Of a stretch of 41,970 nucleotides of DNA, positions 1-8,659 are shown piece after piece (within the stretch, counting starts at the first letter, position 1; every line of letters starts with the position of its first letter). The stretch covers positions 1 to 41,970 of the forward strand of contig DATKGL010000022.1 of assembly GCA_035510795.1 (NCBI GenBank). Direction: 5' to 3'. The translations under genes were made by a program, and so were the position numbers. The notes under the pieces were generated by a model that was not told the origin of the DNA, searched no databases, and worked only from the letters and a program-made list of their open reading frames with translations. Origin of the DNA: DATKGL01 sp035510795 (GTDB taxonomy: Bacteria > Patescibacteriota > Saccharimonadia > Saccharimonadales > UBA4665).

Positions 1-236
1 TCTATCATTAATATGATAATTTTATTTTTATTAAGATCAAAAACTACTCTATAATCTCCAACCCGAAATCTATAATCTCCAACTTTGCTATTGCCAATTA
101 AGGGGACAGCATAATCTAGTGGTTCATTTTGTTTGAAAAAAAATTCTAACTTCTTTCCGATTCTTTTTTGGATATTAACAGGAAGTCTTCTAAGGTCTTT
201 AATAGCGGTTGGTTTGAAGACTACTTTGTACTTCAT
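1..236 (-). CDS. RelE/ParE-family toxin, partial
   Basis: Reading from the ATG at 236 the strand stays open for 78 codons to the window edge, so the C-terminus is missing. The N-terminus (MKYKVVFKPTAIKDLRRLP) and the later segment GDYRFRVGDYRVVFDL are typical of RelE/ParE toxins, which are small ribosome-dependent mRNA endonucleases or gyrase poisons. Its ATG overlaps the TGA of the upstream antitoxin by four bases (ATGA), the usual coupled arrangement of type II toxin-antitoxin operons. Which target it hits cannot be decided from the fragment. Confidence 0.85.
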   Translation of the reverse strand, partial: MKYKVVFKPTAIKDLRRLPVNIQKRIGKKLEFFFKQNEPLDYAVPLIGNSKVGDYRFRVGDYRVVFDLNKNKIIILMI

Positions 237-478
237 AAAATTCCTGAAAATGCATCCTCAAAAGAGATATAATCGCTTTCTTCCCGAGCTAACTTAATTT
301 TATTAATAATTCTAGGATTAATAGAAGAAAGAAAATCTTCAAGTAGATCAGCATCAATAATTGCCGTATCGGGTTTACCTCGTCTTTGAATTAAAATAAC
401 TTCTCCATTAGAAGCTGCATCAAGTGATTCAGCAAAATTTGCTCTTGCACTTGCCATAGATGTAGTTTGTATTGTCAT
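233..478 (-). CDS. Phd/YefM-family antitoxin
   Basis: This 81-residue protein begins MTIQTTSMASARANFAESLD and continues with GEVILIQRRGKPDTAII, the pattern of the Phd/YefM antitoxin fold that binds operator DNA with its N-terminal half and neutralises a RelE/Doc-type toxin with its C-terminal tail. I chose the ATG at 478 because AAAGG lies nine bases upstream. The frame is open 13 codons further, but that extension has no homologous look and would cover the leader. It is followed by the RelE gene with a four-base overlap and probably autoregulates the pair. Confidence 0.85.
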   Translation of the reverse strand: MTIQTTSMASARANFAESLDAASNGEVILIQRRGKPDTAIIDADLLEDFLSSINPRIINKIKLAREESDYISFEDAFSGIL

Positions 479-584
479 ATTGTAACCTTTCTTATGTACA
501 TAATGATTGTACATCACGAATTATCTTGTGTCAATTAGAATATTCTTTACGATTAGTTTGAATCCCTTTTCCTCAGCCTGGTAG

Positions 585-1448
585 CTATGATCTTGTTCCG
601 GATTCAGCTTTGCCCGAAAATCCGACATCACTTTCAGACTTAGATTTTGACTTTTTCAACAGCACAGTCGCTCCAGCTATGAAGCCAACGATAGCGAGCC
701 GGTGAAGTGTTTTCTCACGAACTCGTGCCGCGTTTGTAAATTCTGGACTATCATTAGTTCCTCGATAGGATGACGATCTTTCCGTTTGTGTTATCACGTT
801 TCTACGTTTAACGGCAGTAACCACATTACCAATAACCAGTGTTGCGCTGACAGCGTCTGAGATTGCTCGATTTTTATTAAATGCAATTCCTACTCCGCCT
901 AAAACCGCTCGACCAATCCGAGTGCCTAAACCACCCTCTTCAACGACAATCCCTCGTTTTTCGGCTGTAGAACGAGCCCAGGCAGGCAAGACGGCGGTCA
1001 TAACCGCAAGACCGTAACTCTTAGTCGCAAACTTGTTGCCCCTGATTTGACCTGCAGTGCCAGATAACGCAAAGGCTGTTGCTATTTCCTGAAGCCTGTC
1101 GGCTCTAACGTCCTGTTTCATGCCTTTGGTTGTTGAACTTTGGCCTGTTTTTTCATTTTTCTTTCTTTGTAGCGCGCCATCAAGAGCATCAAAAGCGCTA
1201 CCTACCGAGTATATCGCAGTTATTGGTACGGGATGCTCCGGGAACTTGCGAATCAAGATATCTGCCGATAACACCAAACCTAATCCTGCTAGTGTTAGGT
1301 GATTTGGCTCAAGTCCCGGGAAGTTTTCATCTAAATATGTCACTACATGATCAATTGGCTCTTCTAGGGCATGTCTGAGATGACCGTTTCGAGCCGATAT
1401 TTCTGATTGTAGTGACGCTTCGCTGCTACTTGGCGGTTGTTCTATCAT
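585..1448 (-). CDS. CDP-alcohol phosphatidyltransferase-like membrane protein, degenerate motif
   Basis: This 287-residue protein carries a recognisable but altered CDP-alcohol phosphotransferase signature. D87-x2-D90-G91 is followed by Q94-R95 where the family has A-R, then G109-x3-D113-x3-D117. The four aspartates that bind metal and the CDP-alcohol are kept. The spacing from R95 to G109 is 13 residues instead of the usual 8, filled by a charged segment (KKNEKTGQSSTTK). The N-terminal LEPNHLTLAGLGL also fits the family, and hydrophobic stretches follow around 145-160 and 180-215. It would act in the membrane, joining a CDP-linked lipid to an alcohol, if active. There is no Shine-Dalgarno; TATAAA lies 13 bases before the ATG. 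It is a lone gene. Confidence 0.6.
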   Translation of the reverse strand: MIEQPPSSSEASLQSEISARNGHLRHALEEPIDHVVTYLDENFPGLEPNHLTLAGLGLVLSADILIRKFPEHPVPITAIYSVGSAFDALDGALQRKKNEKTGQSSTTKGMKQDVRADRLQEIATAFALSGTAGQIRGNKFATKSYGLAVMTAVLPAWARSTAEKRGIVVEEGGLGTRIGRAVLGGVGIAFNKNRAISDAVSATLVIGNVVTAVKRRNVITQTERSSSYRGTNDSPEFTNAARVREKTLHRLAIVGFIAGATVLLKKSKSKSESDVGFSGKAESGTRS

Positions 1449-1669
1449 ATGGACAGTTCTATTTATATTGAAGAAATGCCCACCCTTAAATTTTCGTGAA
1501 TGTACCCAAAGACCATATCATAATTTCAGCTCATGAACAAAACGGCATTAGAACTCAATACCCAAGACAGACATACATGACGCAAATAAACATTCCACCA
1601 AACGACTAGATTGCATTCGGTGACGCCACTGGGCTGGTGTATATAAAAGTTCGGGGGTCTATTCAGGCG

Positions 1670-2140
1670 CTACTTAACAACCACTATGCCTTTAAAGGCA
1701 TAGGGGTTGAGGTTGTCGTGGTATGAATATGTTCCAGCCTTGTTAAAGACATAGGAGTAATTCTGTCCGGGAGTTAGCGGAGTTCTGGAGTTTAACAGGC
1801 TGAGGTTATTGTCAGCCGGGTAAGGATCTGATGCGACCAAGTGGAGACTGCTGTCGTTGTTAACCCAGACAACGGCTTGGCCGGCGGAAATGCTAACCGC
1901 GGAAGGCATAAAGCCGGTTTTGGTGATGCTGACCTCAGCTGGTGCGGTTGATGAGCTAACAGCTCCCGGTGCGGAAGTTTTTGAAGTAGCTGCTACTACG
2001 ACAATGCCTATAACTATTAGTACTAAAATAAAGATGTAGATAAAGGTAAGGTGTTTGTTGGGATGCTTAGGCGGGCCGGCGGGGGCAGCTTGGTCCGGAC
2101 TATCCGGTTTGTCTAGCGGCATGTCTTTATTCTTTCTCAT
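1670..2140 (-). CDS. Membrane-anchored cupredoxin-fold protein
   Basis: The protein has 156 residues: a basic/proline-rich cytoplasmic start (1-30), one membrane segment (31-51) and an exported cupredoxin-like domain (about 67-156). The domain reads VSITKTGFMPSAVSI, then VVWVNNDSSLH with H100, and ends GTYSYHDNLNPYAFKGIVVV. Copper cupredoxins of this type usually have a Cys, a second His and a Met in this last segment. Here only H100 and H141 remain, with D142 and N145 where Cys and His are expected. It may be an atypical site or a structural domain without copper. Its ATG abuts the TAA of the large surface-protein gene upstream (TAAATG), so the two are almost certainly co-transcribed. Confidence 0.75.
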   Translation of the reverse strand: MRKNKDMPLDKPDSPDQAAPAGPPKHPNKHLTFIYIFILVLIVIGIVVVAATSKTSAPGAVSSSTAPAEVSITKTGFMPSAVSISAGQAVVWVNNDSSLHLVASDPYPADNNLSLLNSRTPLTPGQNYSYVFNKAGTYSYHDNLNPYAFKGIVVVK

Positions 2141-5100
2141 TTATGGCACCAATGCTATGTTTTTAGTATAGGTTCCGGCGGGGCTGAAGGTTAGTAGATC
2201 AGTCTGAGTCAAGTAGTTGCGTAACTTGTAGGTATAGTAATGGCGAACGGGGATAATGTTTGACAGAACATATTGGCCGGACGGGTTGGTGTAGGTTGAT
2301 TCAGCTCCGGTGGCTGTGGCTTGGCTGCTGGTGAAGACATGGACACCGCTAAGCGCTAACTTAGTCTTGCTGTTAGTGACTGTTCCGATGATGGTATCGG
2401 TCGAGATTGCCAGAGTGGTGGCGCTGACAGTAGCAGACTTAGGCGAAACAGTCGTACCGACTGATGCAACTATATAGAAGCTGTAGTTTGTATTGGTGCT
2501 TAGCCCGGTGACACCGTAACTTAGTGTACCGATCGTTGCGATTGGTGATGTCTTGCCAACTTGATAGATCTCAAAGGCTTTAACTGATGAACTGGTCTCT
2601 GTCCATGATAGGTTTATCTGTGAAGGGCTGACTGCGGTAGCGCTGACTCCGGAAGGAGCAGCCAGTGGTACTACCGGCGTAGGCGTTGTTATGCTGGCAG
2701 AGCTTGATGGGGCTGAGATATTACCGGCCTTGTCGTAGGCTTCTACTTCATAGTAGTAAGTCGTAGCAGCCACTGCAGTAGTATCGCTGTAAGTAGTGCC
2801 GCTGACTTGCCCCAAAGTACTATAGCCGGAAGCCGGGCTAGTGGAGCGTAGGACATAATAGCCGGCTAGACCTGATCCGCCGGTATTGTCAGTACTGGCA
2901 GCCCATGACAGGTTGACGGAATTTGCAACTATACCCGGAGTGGCGGTTAAGCCAGACGGAACCGAGGGAGGTGTGGTATCGGGAGCCGGCGGAGGAGTCG
3001 TAGCAGCGGTAGTGGTTACATCGTCTAGGTAGTGGACTTCTCCGGCACTGGCTACTGTACCGGTAAAGTAGAGATCAGCACTAACAGCGCCGGCCGGAGC
3101 GGTTTGGCTGCCGCTTAGGTTAACCCAAGCTTTGGCGCTGTCGGTAAGAGTACCGATAGTCTGGCTGGACAGGCTGGCACCGGAACTATTGATCCAGATA
3201 ACTGTCTCAGAGATAGTCTCCGTAGTGGTTTTAGCCAGCAGCCAGGAACTAAAGTTGTAGGTCGTGTTGGCGGTTACTTGTTCTGAGCCGGGCCAGTTTT
3301 CTTCTGTGCCCCAGTTACCGCCGGTTCCGGTCATAGCCAGAGAATAGTTACCGCTGTGGGCTTCAGCTGAGGTTTGAGCAATAGTGTCGTCATACCAGGC
3401 AGACATATTGTCGGTACCGTCTTCAAATGTCTTATCCGTGGAGGTGCTGGTTCCGGTTGCAGGCGGAGTGGAAGCAGGAGTGGTTACAGCTGCAGTGTTA
3501 GAAGGGCTGGAGGACAGGCCGGCTGAGTCAACGGCTTTGACGTAGTAAGTATAGTTAGTGCCGGCAGTAAGACCGGTGTCGGTGTAGCTGGTGCTAGTCA
3601 GTGGAGAAGCATTAAGCGCAGTACTACTGCTGTTGCGATAGACATTGTAGCCAGCCAGGCCAGGGCCGCTGCTGTCAGTACTGGCACTCCAGCTGAGAAT
3701 AACGCTGGTTTGACTGTTGGCTGTAGCCGTGAGGTTGTTGGGGATTGAGGGAGGCGTAGAAGGAGAAGGCTGAGAAACCGAATTACTGTATGTCGATCCG
3801 GTATCTTGGCCATAAGGGGATGATTGCCATTGACCAAAGGTTAGGGTATCAGCAGAATTTTGTTCGGGCGCCTCAAAGCTCCACGGACCGTAATAAATAT
3901 TATCAGAAAATACGTTGTTTTGTTGATACGCTACGGCGTTTTCGATCACCGTTCCCGCATAAGGAGCTCCTCCGTATTGGGCAAAGGTTCCAGAGTAGCC
4001 GCACTGACTACCGTTGCTGTTTGAGGTTGAGCCGGCCTCACAACCTGGTATATTGGCTGGGTTTAAACTAAAAGTATTGTCTGTGACTTCTACGTTTTGG
4101 GTTCGCCACCTACAATCCCAAAATAGTGCAGAACCGCTCTGAGGGTTGCTGCAGGAATCAGTAGTAACCGCAGTGCAGCCTGACGCAGCGCCACAAGCCA
4201 CACCGTTATCTTCTAGATAAGCATCGGCTGTATTGCCTAGAGTACAGGAGTTGCTGCCGCCATCGGATGAGCCACAATAACGATTGGAATCCTCCCACTC
4301 AACAACACCGCCCCAGTTGTCCGTAAAGGTATTGTTGGAGATCAGCAGCGTCGAGTATTTACCGCTATCCACCCGGCTATCTCCGCCGCTATTGGATATG
4401 TATATGGCGCCGTTGGGAAAATCGGCACTTGTCGGGCCATCACCCCACGAATTGTCAACGAGGGTGTTATTTTGGATGAGAGCATTGTAGCTAATTTCGT
4501 ACATGATGCCATGACTGTAGTTATTTGAAATATAGTTACCGGTCATGGAGATGCCGGCGTTGTTTGTGTCGCCCCACAACCCGACGCCACCGTTGTTATG
4601 AATATAATTATTGGTAAAAGACGAGTTGGTAGTGAAGAAAAGCTTGCCGCCGCCATCACATCCACAACCAGCATTTTGTGTCGGATTGCCGTTGTAGCTA
4701 ATTTCGTTATCTGAAACGGTAATATTCGTGTTCCCGCTGTCTGAATAGGCGTTAAAGCCAAGTTGAGCATTATTTGTTAAGCAGTTGTTTTCCATCGTGT
4801 TACCATTACCCAACATAACTGCCGAACCGCCGGTTCCATTCTGCCCCCCGCCACTGCCTTCGACGGTGTTGTATTCAATAGTCCAGTTGGCTCCAGAGTC
4901 ATGATTGACAACCCCTTCGTTCTCGTTGACATCATAATTCTCAATAGTTAAGTACTCAATCGTCACACCGCTGGCGTGCTGTTCGAACAGAGCAGTTTCG
5001 GCGTTGTCGCCGTCGATTATGGCTCCGGGAGCACCAATATACATTGAGTTATTCCCGGGAATGATTTGATTTGTCAGCGTGTGAATGCCGGAGGCAAAAT

Positions 5101-5395
5101 AGTAAGTTGTACCAGCCGTGTCATAGGATCCTGAAGATGCGGCACTAGAGTTGTTGCCGGCGGGAATAGTTACCGCGCCGCTAGGAGCACTTGAGGGACC
5201 ATTAAGTAAGCTGGTATCGCTACAGATCTCTACCGGAGGAGTAGTCGGTCCGCCTGGCGGGGAGGCATGACTAGCCAGTAAGAGGTGGATACCTATAAGC
5301 GCAATTACTGCGGCGAAAATACAGCCACCCGTATAAAAGAATTTATTCTTGGATGGTTTGAATTTTTTTTTCAGGTGACTTGTCATTATCGCCAT
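2141..5395 (-). CDS. Surface protein: beta-helix, three Fn3 domains, CBM-like domain, regulatory-like C-terminus
   Basis: This is a 1084-residue exported protein. Residues 20-42 form a signal anchor. Residues about 85-500 contain a right-handed parallel beta-helix with repeated NN-T/NTF-type rungs (NNYIHNNG, GNYISNN, QNNTLVDN, SNNTFTDN), as in NosD/pectate-lyase-like proteins. Fibronectin type III domains lie at about 548-640, 808-904 and 911-994. A carbohydrate-binding-module-like beta-sandwich lies at about 650-797 (FEDGTDNMSAW ... VHYLDDV). Residues 1000-1084 resemble the carboxypeptidase regulatory-like fold (GTVTNSKTKLALSGVHVF). Several Cys pairs in the helix could form disulfides. No catalytic residues are identifiable, so binding or remodelling of host or own glycans is inference. 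ATG 5395 is used; an in-frame ATG lies at 5386. Confidence 0.8.
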   Translation of the reverse strand: MAIMTSHLKKKFKPSKNKFFYTGGCIFAAVIALIGIHLLLASHASPPGGPTTPPVEICSDTSLLNGPSSAPSGAVTIPAGNNSSAASSGSYDTAGTTYYFASGIHTLTNQIIPGNNSMYIGAPGAIIDGDNAETALFEQHASGVTIEYLTIENYDVNENEGVVNHDSGANWTIEYNTVEGSGGGQNGTGGSAVMLGNGNTMENNCLTNNAQLGFNAYSDSGNTNITVSDNEISYNGNPTQNAGCGCDGGGKLFFTTNSSFTNNYIHNNGGVGLWGDTNNAGISMTGNYISNNYSHGIMYEISYNALIQNNTLVDNSWGDGPTSADFPNGAIYISNSGGDSRVDSGKYSTLLISNNTFTDNWGGVVEWEDSNRYCGSSDGGSNSCTLGNTADAYLEDNGVACGAASGCTAVTTDSCSNPQSGSALFWDCRWRTQNVEVTDNTFSLNPANIPGCEAGSTSNSNGSQCGYSGTFAQYGGAPYAGTVIENAVAYQQNNVFSDNIYYGPWSFEAPEQNSADTLTFGQWQSSPYGQDTGSTYSNSVSQPSPSTPPSIPNNLTATANSQTSVILSWSASTDSSGPGLAGYNVYRNSSSTALNASPLTSTSYTDTGLTAGTNYTYYVKAVDSAGLSSSPSNTAAVTTPASTPPATGTSTSTDKTFEDGTDNMSAWYDDTIAQTSAEAHSGNYSLAMTGTGGNWGTEENWPGSEQVTANTTYNFSSWLLAKTTTETISETVIWINSSGASLSSQTIGTLTDSAKAWVNLSGSQTAPAGAVSADLYFTGTVASAGEVHYLDDVTTTAATTPPPAPDTTPPSVPSGLTATPGIVANSVNLSWAASTDNTGGSGLAGYYVLRSTSPASGYSTLGQVSGTTYSDTTAVAATTYYYEVEAYDKAGNISAPSSSASITTPTPVVPLAAPSGVSATAVSPSQINLSWTETSSSVKAFEIYQVGKTSPIATIGTLSYGVTGLSTNTNYSFYIVASVGTTVSPKSATVSATTLAISTDTIIGTVTNSKTKLALSGVHVFTSSQATATGAESTYTNPSGQYVLSNIIPVRHYYTYKLRNYLTQTDLLTFSPAGTYTKNIALVP

Positions 5396-5419
5396 TTTTT
5401 TAAGCTATTCTTGAGTTGT

Positions 5420-5428
5420 ATTGTAGCA
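5420..5428 (-). promoter_or_regulatory. Extended -10 element of the beta-helix/cupredoxin operon
   Basis: On the minus strand TGC precedes TACAAT (5425-5420), which is an extended -10. The predicted start lies near 5413, giving a leader of about 18 nt with no Shine-Dalgarno before the ATG at 5395. No good -35 is visible. Confidence 0.45.
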
Positions 5429-5475
5429 TAAGCATACATGCAAACGGGTAAGGCTCACTTATCATAGATATACTT

Positions 5476-7191
5476 TCATTTAGTGCTGAAAGAGATATTT
5501 AAGGGTTGATTGTTCATGATGCGGCTATCAATTATCTCAACTGTTTGATTCGACGGAGCATATTTATATGCCTGAGTAATGGCTAATTTTGCATTAGAAA
5601 TATTACTATCCCTATACTCTTGTATCGCCAGATAAAACCATATCTGAGAATCTTTCGGAAAATTATTAACTGCTTCTACTAAAAACTGGATATTGGCAGC
5701 CGGAGTACCATAGGTGGCAGTTAACGCGGCCCTGTTCTCATACAGAGAGACATAATCCTGATACTTCATACCGGCAGTAAATGCCTGAGCTGAAGCAGGA
5801 TAATCATTTAGCGCGCTGAGGGCCATTCCGAGAGTATTGTAGCCCAGCACGTTGGGGAATAACGAAACCGACTGTTGGGCGTAATCCCGAGACTTAGTAT
5901 AATCACCCTGCGAAAAGTAGTACAAAGCTATGTTTTTATCGGCAACGTAGTTGTCGTGAGAGACAGAGTAGTCTTTGGCTGCGATTGTGTATGAACTTTT
6001 CCAGTCCAAACCTCTGTAGGCGGTTCGAATCCCGAATGCCGTCACAAGGATAACGCCGACCACAAGTACCCACTTAAGCGAGATCCGATATAGCCCTAAT
6101 ATAATTCCGACTATTCCGAGCCAACCAACCATCGTTAGGCAAAACCAGGCCTCAGAGGCCGTCATGTCTAAAGGAACTAGCTGCAAATATGGCAACAGGG
6201 CCAGTAACGCCCAAATGCTAAAAAATAAGTAGGTGTAATAGGTTGCTTTGGAAAGTTTTCTGTGCACCAAAAATCCGAAATATATGATCGCCGCTAATAC
6301 GGCAAGGTCAATGAGTAGCGGGAATAACACATGCCGCACACTAAAGTTCGGATATGCCCAATAGTAACTAGAAACAAGCTTCCATGGAAAAATGAACTTT
6401 TCCAGAAACATCAATACAATCGATGGCATTGTAAACAAGCGTCCGGCCAGATTAAACTTATCTATCGGAGCAGTCACCGAATGCTGGAACAAGCCGACGG
6501 CATTTATCCTCAGCCAGACGTAGCCGGCGAGCGGCAACGCCATAATACCAATAAATTGGTATAGCCGCTGTCTGTTAAACCAAATTAGATAGATGAAAGC
6601 CAGAATTACAAATACAACTGCTGATTCTTTAGAAAACAGCGAAAGAACAAGGCAAAGCGCTACGAGCAAAAGACTACGAACGGATTTGAATCTAATCAGT
6701 AGCCAAAGAGCCAGTAATCCAAACAGCATCGACAGAACATCTTGAGTATACGGAATAGAAAAAACAGCTTGCGAATTCAGCGGATGCACAAGAAAGATCA
6801 GCGCCAGAAGAAGAGCCAAGATTGGTTTAAACGAATATCTCAAAAACAAGTACAGAACAAATGCGCACGCAATCCAAAGAAGAAGTTGTACTAGATGAAA
6901 AACTACGACTTTAGCGCCAAAAATCGTATATATCAGTGAAAATACTGTCATCATTAAGGGGCGGTAATATATGCCAGCCAGCGGCGCTAGAGCTTGCCCA
7001 TTGTAAAACGTCCCACCCTCGAAAAAGAGTTTGATGTTTGTTATAGAATGAACGGGGATATTGGAAATAATCTGTAGGGAATCATCACCCTGAAATTGAT
7101 TTGTTAGACCTGTAAAAAACACCGCGAAACCGATCAGAACAATAATCAATGCCGCCTGCCAAGGTCTAATCTTGTTGAGTTTAGCAAGCAT
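5476..7191 (-). CDS. Polytopic GT-C-like membrane protein with C-terminal TPR repeats
   Basis: The protein has 571 residues. About eleven hydrophobic segments fill residues 10-385. The first loop contains QGDD, the acidic pair where GT-C glycosyltransferases hold metal or substrate, and YYRPL follows, as in the TMTC/DUF1736 class of O-mannosyltransferase-like proteins. Residues about 400-560 are soluble helical repeats in the TPR pattern (NIALYYFSQGDYTKSRDYAQQS, NTLGMALSALNDYPASAQAF). It probably transfers a sugar from a lipid-linked donor to an exported protein, by family analogy only. ATG 7191 follows AGG with six-base spacing; the TTG just before it is less likely. The neighbouring surface protein is a possible acceptor. 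Confidence 0.65.
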   Translation of the reverse strand: MLAKLNKIRPWQAALIIVLIGFAVFFTGLTNQFQGDDSLQIISNIPVHSITNIKLFFEGGTFYNGQALAPLAGIYYRPLMMTVFSLIYTIFGAKVVVFHLVQLLLWIACAFVLYLFLRYSFKPILALLLALIFLVHPLNSQAVFSIPYTQDVLSMLFGLLALWLLIRFKSVRSLLLVALCLVLSLFSKESAVVFVILAFIYLIWFNRQRLYQFIGIMALPLAGYVWLRINAVGLFQHSVTAPIDKFNLAGRLFTMPSIVLMFLEKFIFPWKLVSSYYWAYPNFSVRHVLFPLLIDLAVLAAIIYFGFLVHRKLSKATYYTYLFFSIWALLALLPYLQLVPLDMTASEAWFCLTMVGWLGIVGIILGLYRISLKWVLVVGVILVTAFGIRTAYRGLDWKSSYTIAAKDYSVSHDNYVADKNIALYYFSQGDYTKSRDYAQQSVSLFPNVLGYNTLGMALSALNDYPASAQAFTAGMKYQDYVSLYENRAALTATYGTPAANIQFLVEAVNNFPKDSQIWFYLAIQEYRDSNISNAKLAITQAYKYAPSNQTVEIIDSRIMNNQPLNISFSTK

Positions 7192-7245
7192 CAAAAGTAC
7201 CTGATCCCATCTCGATCACGCTGCATCCCATTTATGCTAATTATA
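7181..7245 (-). promoter_or_regulatory. Promoter and overlapping upstream ORF before the GT-C-like gene
   Basis: TATAAT lies at 7245-7240, and eight bases later an ATG (7231) opens a 16-codon frame (MGCSVIEMGSGTFDAC) that stops at 7181, ten bases inside the main gene and in another frame. If transcription starts at the usual distance, the upstream ORF would be almost leaderless and could reduce or couple translation of the membrane protein. It may also be chance. Confidence 0.35.
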
Positions 7246-7324
7246 TACATCAGAAGAACTTATAGCCATTAACCGCAACGACTAAGTTTAGGAATTATTG
7301 GTTATCGAAAGTTTGATATAAAAA

Positions 7325-8221
7325 TCAAAGCTTATTAGCCATCTTTATAGCTGTTATGCCAGACAATAACTGAAACTCACGGATATTTTTTGGGCCTCCA
7401 GACCAAACCGGTGTTATTGCTTGCTTGAACCAATATCCAGCCAGCCACTGAAGGGCCGGGGCATCTAAGCGAGACCTGTAGCCCCGGCTAACGTCTAAAC
7501 CCGAGACCTCAGCATTTACAAGCATTGCATTAATATCTACTCTTCTATCTCCCAGTTCAGCCCAGCTCCAATCAACAAGTTGGACATTCTTTATCCCTTT
7601 GTTCCAGGCGCAATTATCGGCTCTAACATCATTATGAACAAACGTGCTCTTATTAAATCTGAACTTATAGCTTTGCGTTAGCATAGCCGGTAGATTAAGA
7701 TTACTCGCTAAATCATTATCTCCATGTGTCATGAATTTATCGGCGAGTAAGCGCTGGCGTTCTTCTGAGTCAGCTAAAAATTGCCAACCATTGTCTTCTT
7801 CGCTATACGACTGGCTTCGAAAATACATCTTATCTACTCCGTTTGGCTTGATATCAGCAAGCATATCCATGGCCTCTAGAGTACGGTCTAACCGATCAGT
7901 GCTCCATGTGTTTGACCAATCCCAACCATCGGCGCTAAGTAGAGCGTCAACCGCGAAGCCTGTCTCATCAGAATTATGTGCCAATAAATGGGGTAGGTAT
8001 GGATATCTGTGCTGGAGTAAGAACCTATAGGTCACAATTTCTTTATTAGCCCATTGTTTAGTCAGATCATCAACTCCGATTTTGACAAAGACTTTTTTGC
8101 CGCTCGGTAAAGTCACGATACCTCTTCGGGCAGCAGTAAAACCACCTTTAACTTGCTCAATATTCTCAAGACTGCCCTCGATGACACCCCATGTAAGTTC
8201 CTCGCTATGATCAAGTTTCAC
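7325..8221 (-). CDS. Aminoglycoside phosphotransferase-fold kinase
   Basis: The 299-codon protein is a small-molecule kinase of the APH/choline-kinase fold. VHNDVRADN supplies the Brenner motif (HxDxxxxN, catalytic Asp and metal-binding Asn near residues 199 and 204), and LVDWSWAELGD provides the second metal Asp. The N-terminal lobe is short: RRGIVTLPSGKKVFVKIG contains the ATP-binding lysine. The substrate is unknown; relatives phosphorylate antibiotics, choline, sugars or homoserine, and resistance should not be assumed. Two GTG codons are adjacent (8224 and 8221). I chose 8221 because an extended -10 (TGT-TATAGT, 8236-8228) lies exactly six bases upstream, which predicts a leaderless mRNA. 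The gene stands alone. Confidence 0.7.
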   Translation of the reverse strand: MKLDHSEELTWGVIEGSLENIEQVKGGFTAARRGIVTLPSGKKVFVKIGVDDLTKQWANKEIVTYRFLLQHRYPYLPHLLAHNSDETGFAVDALLSADGWDWSNTWSTDRLDRTLEAMDMLADIKPNGVDKMYFRSQSYSEEDNGWQFLADSEERQRLLADKFMTHGDNDLASNLNLPAMLTQSYKFRFNKSTFVHNDVRADNCAWNKGIKNVQLVDWSWAELGDRRVDINAMLVNAEVSGLDVSRGYRSRLDAPALQWLAGYWFKQAITPVWSGGPKNIREFQLLSGITAIKMANKL

Positions 8222-8227
8222 CACAAT

Positions 8228-8236
8228 ACTATAACA
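8228..8236 (-). promoter_or_regulatory. Extended -10 for a leaderless kinase transcript
   Basis: Minus-strand TGT-TATAGT is followed after six bases by the GTG at 8221. With the normal -10 to +1 distance, the first base of the start codon is +1. There is no convincing -35, as expected for an extended -10 promoter. Confidence 0.5.
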
Positions 8237-8319
8237 GACATAGGGAAGGACGAAATTACCAGGGCTATTTATGATAGAAAATTCAACACCAGCTATGATT
8301 AAATGTTTACGGAGGAAAT

Positions 8320-8538
8320 ATGGATAAAGAGAAATCGCACAAACACATGTCTAAAACAAAACGGGCAGGAAAGACAGGCGAGACTGGGTTAATCTGGTTC
8401 TTAGGCTTCGTTGGTGCTTTAGTATATTATCTGCACGTTCACTCAGGGACCTTTGCGCTCGTAATATTAGGCATCCTAAAGGCCTTGGTCTGGCCGGCAT
8501 TTTTGGTCTACCACCTGCTGCTCTTCTTGAGAGTTTAG
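8320..8538 (+). CDS. Small hydrophobic membrane protein
   Basis: This 72-residue protein has a lysine-rich cytoplasmic start (MDKEKSHKHMSKTKRAGKTG) followed by two hydrophobic segments at about 25-42 and 45-68. GGAGG lies five bases before the ATG, one of the clearest Shine-Dalgarno sites in the window, and TATGAT lies upstream. I do not recognise a family. It sits between the kinase (divergent) and PEP synthase (convergent), with an 11-bp inverted repeat downstream. Confidence 0.65.
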   Translation: MDKEKSHKHMSKTKRAGKTGETGLIWFLGFVGALVYYLHVHSGTFALVILGILKALVWPAFLVYHLLLFLRV

Positions 8539-8589
8539 AGCTGTCGAAAGCTTAACGATATTAAAATCTCCCTATCATTAGAAACACTA

Positions 8590-8618
8590 GCAACAATTAG
8601 TTGATGACTAATTGTTGC
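8590..8618. terminator. Perfect 11-bp inverted repeat between convergent genes
   Basis: GCAACAATTAG is followed by a seven-base loop (TTGATGA) and its exact complement. It lies 51 bases after the small membrane gene and 41 bases past the end of PEP synthase. It has no T-run on either side, so it is a weak bidirectional terminator or mRNA end stabiliser. Confidence 0.5.
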
Positions 8619-8659
8619 GATCGGGCTACTAATCGTTAATTAATTACACAAGACAACCG

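Noticed and set aside
1120..1378. Plus-strand frames of 60-82 codons within the CDP-alcohol transferase gene
   Set aside because: They are shadows of a gene with recognisable motifs on the minus strand and have no start signals.
7325..8221. Antibiotic-resistance aminoglycoside phosphotransferase
   Set aside because: Only the general APH-fold motifs are visible; the fold serves many substrates and nothing in the context points to resistance.
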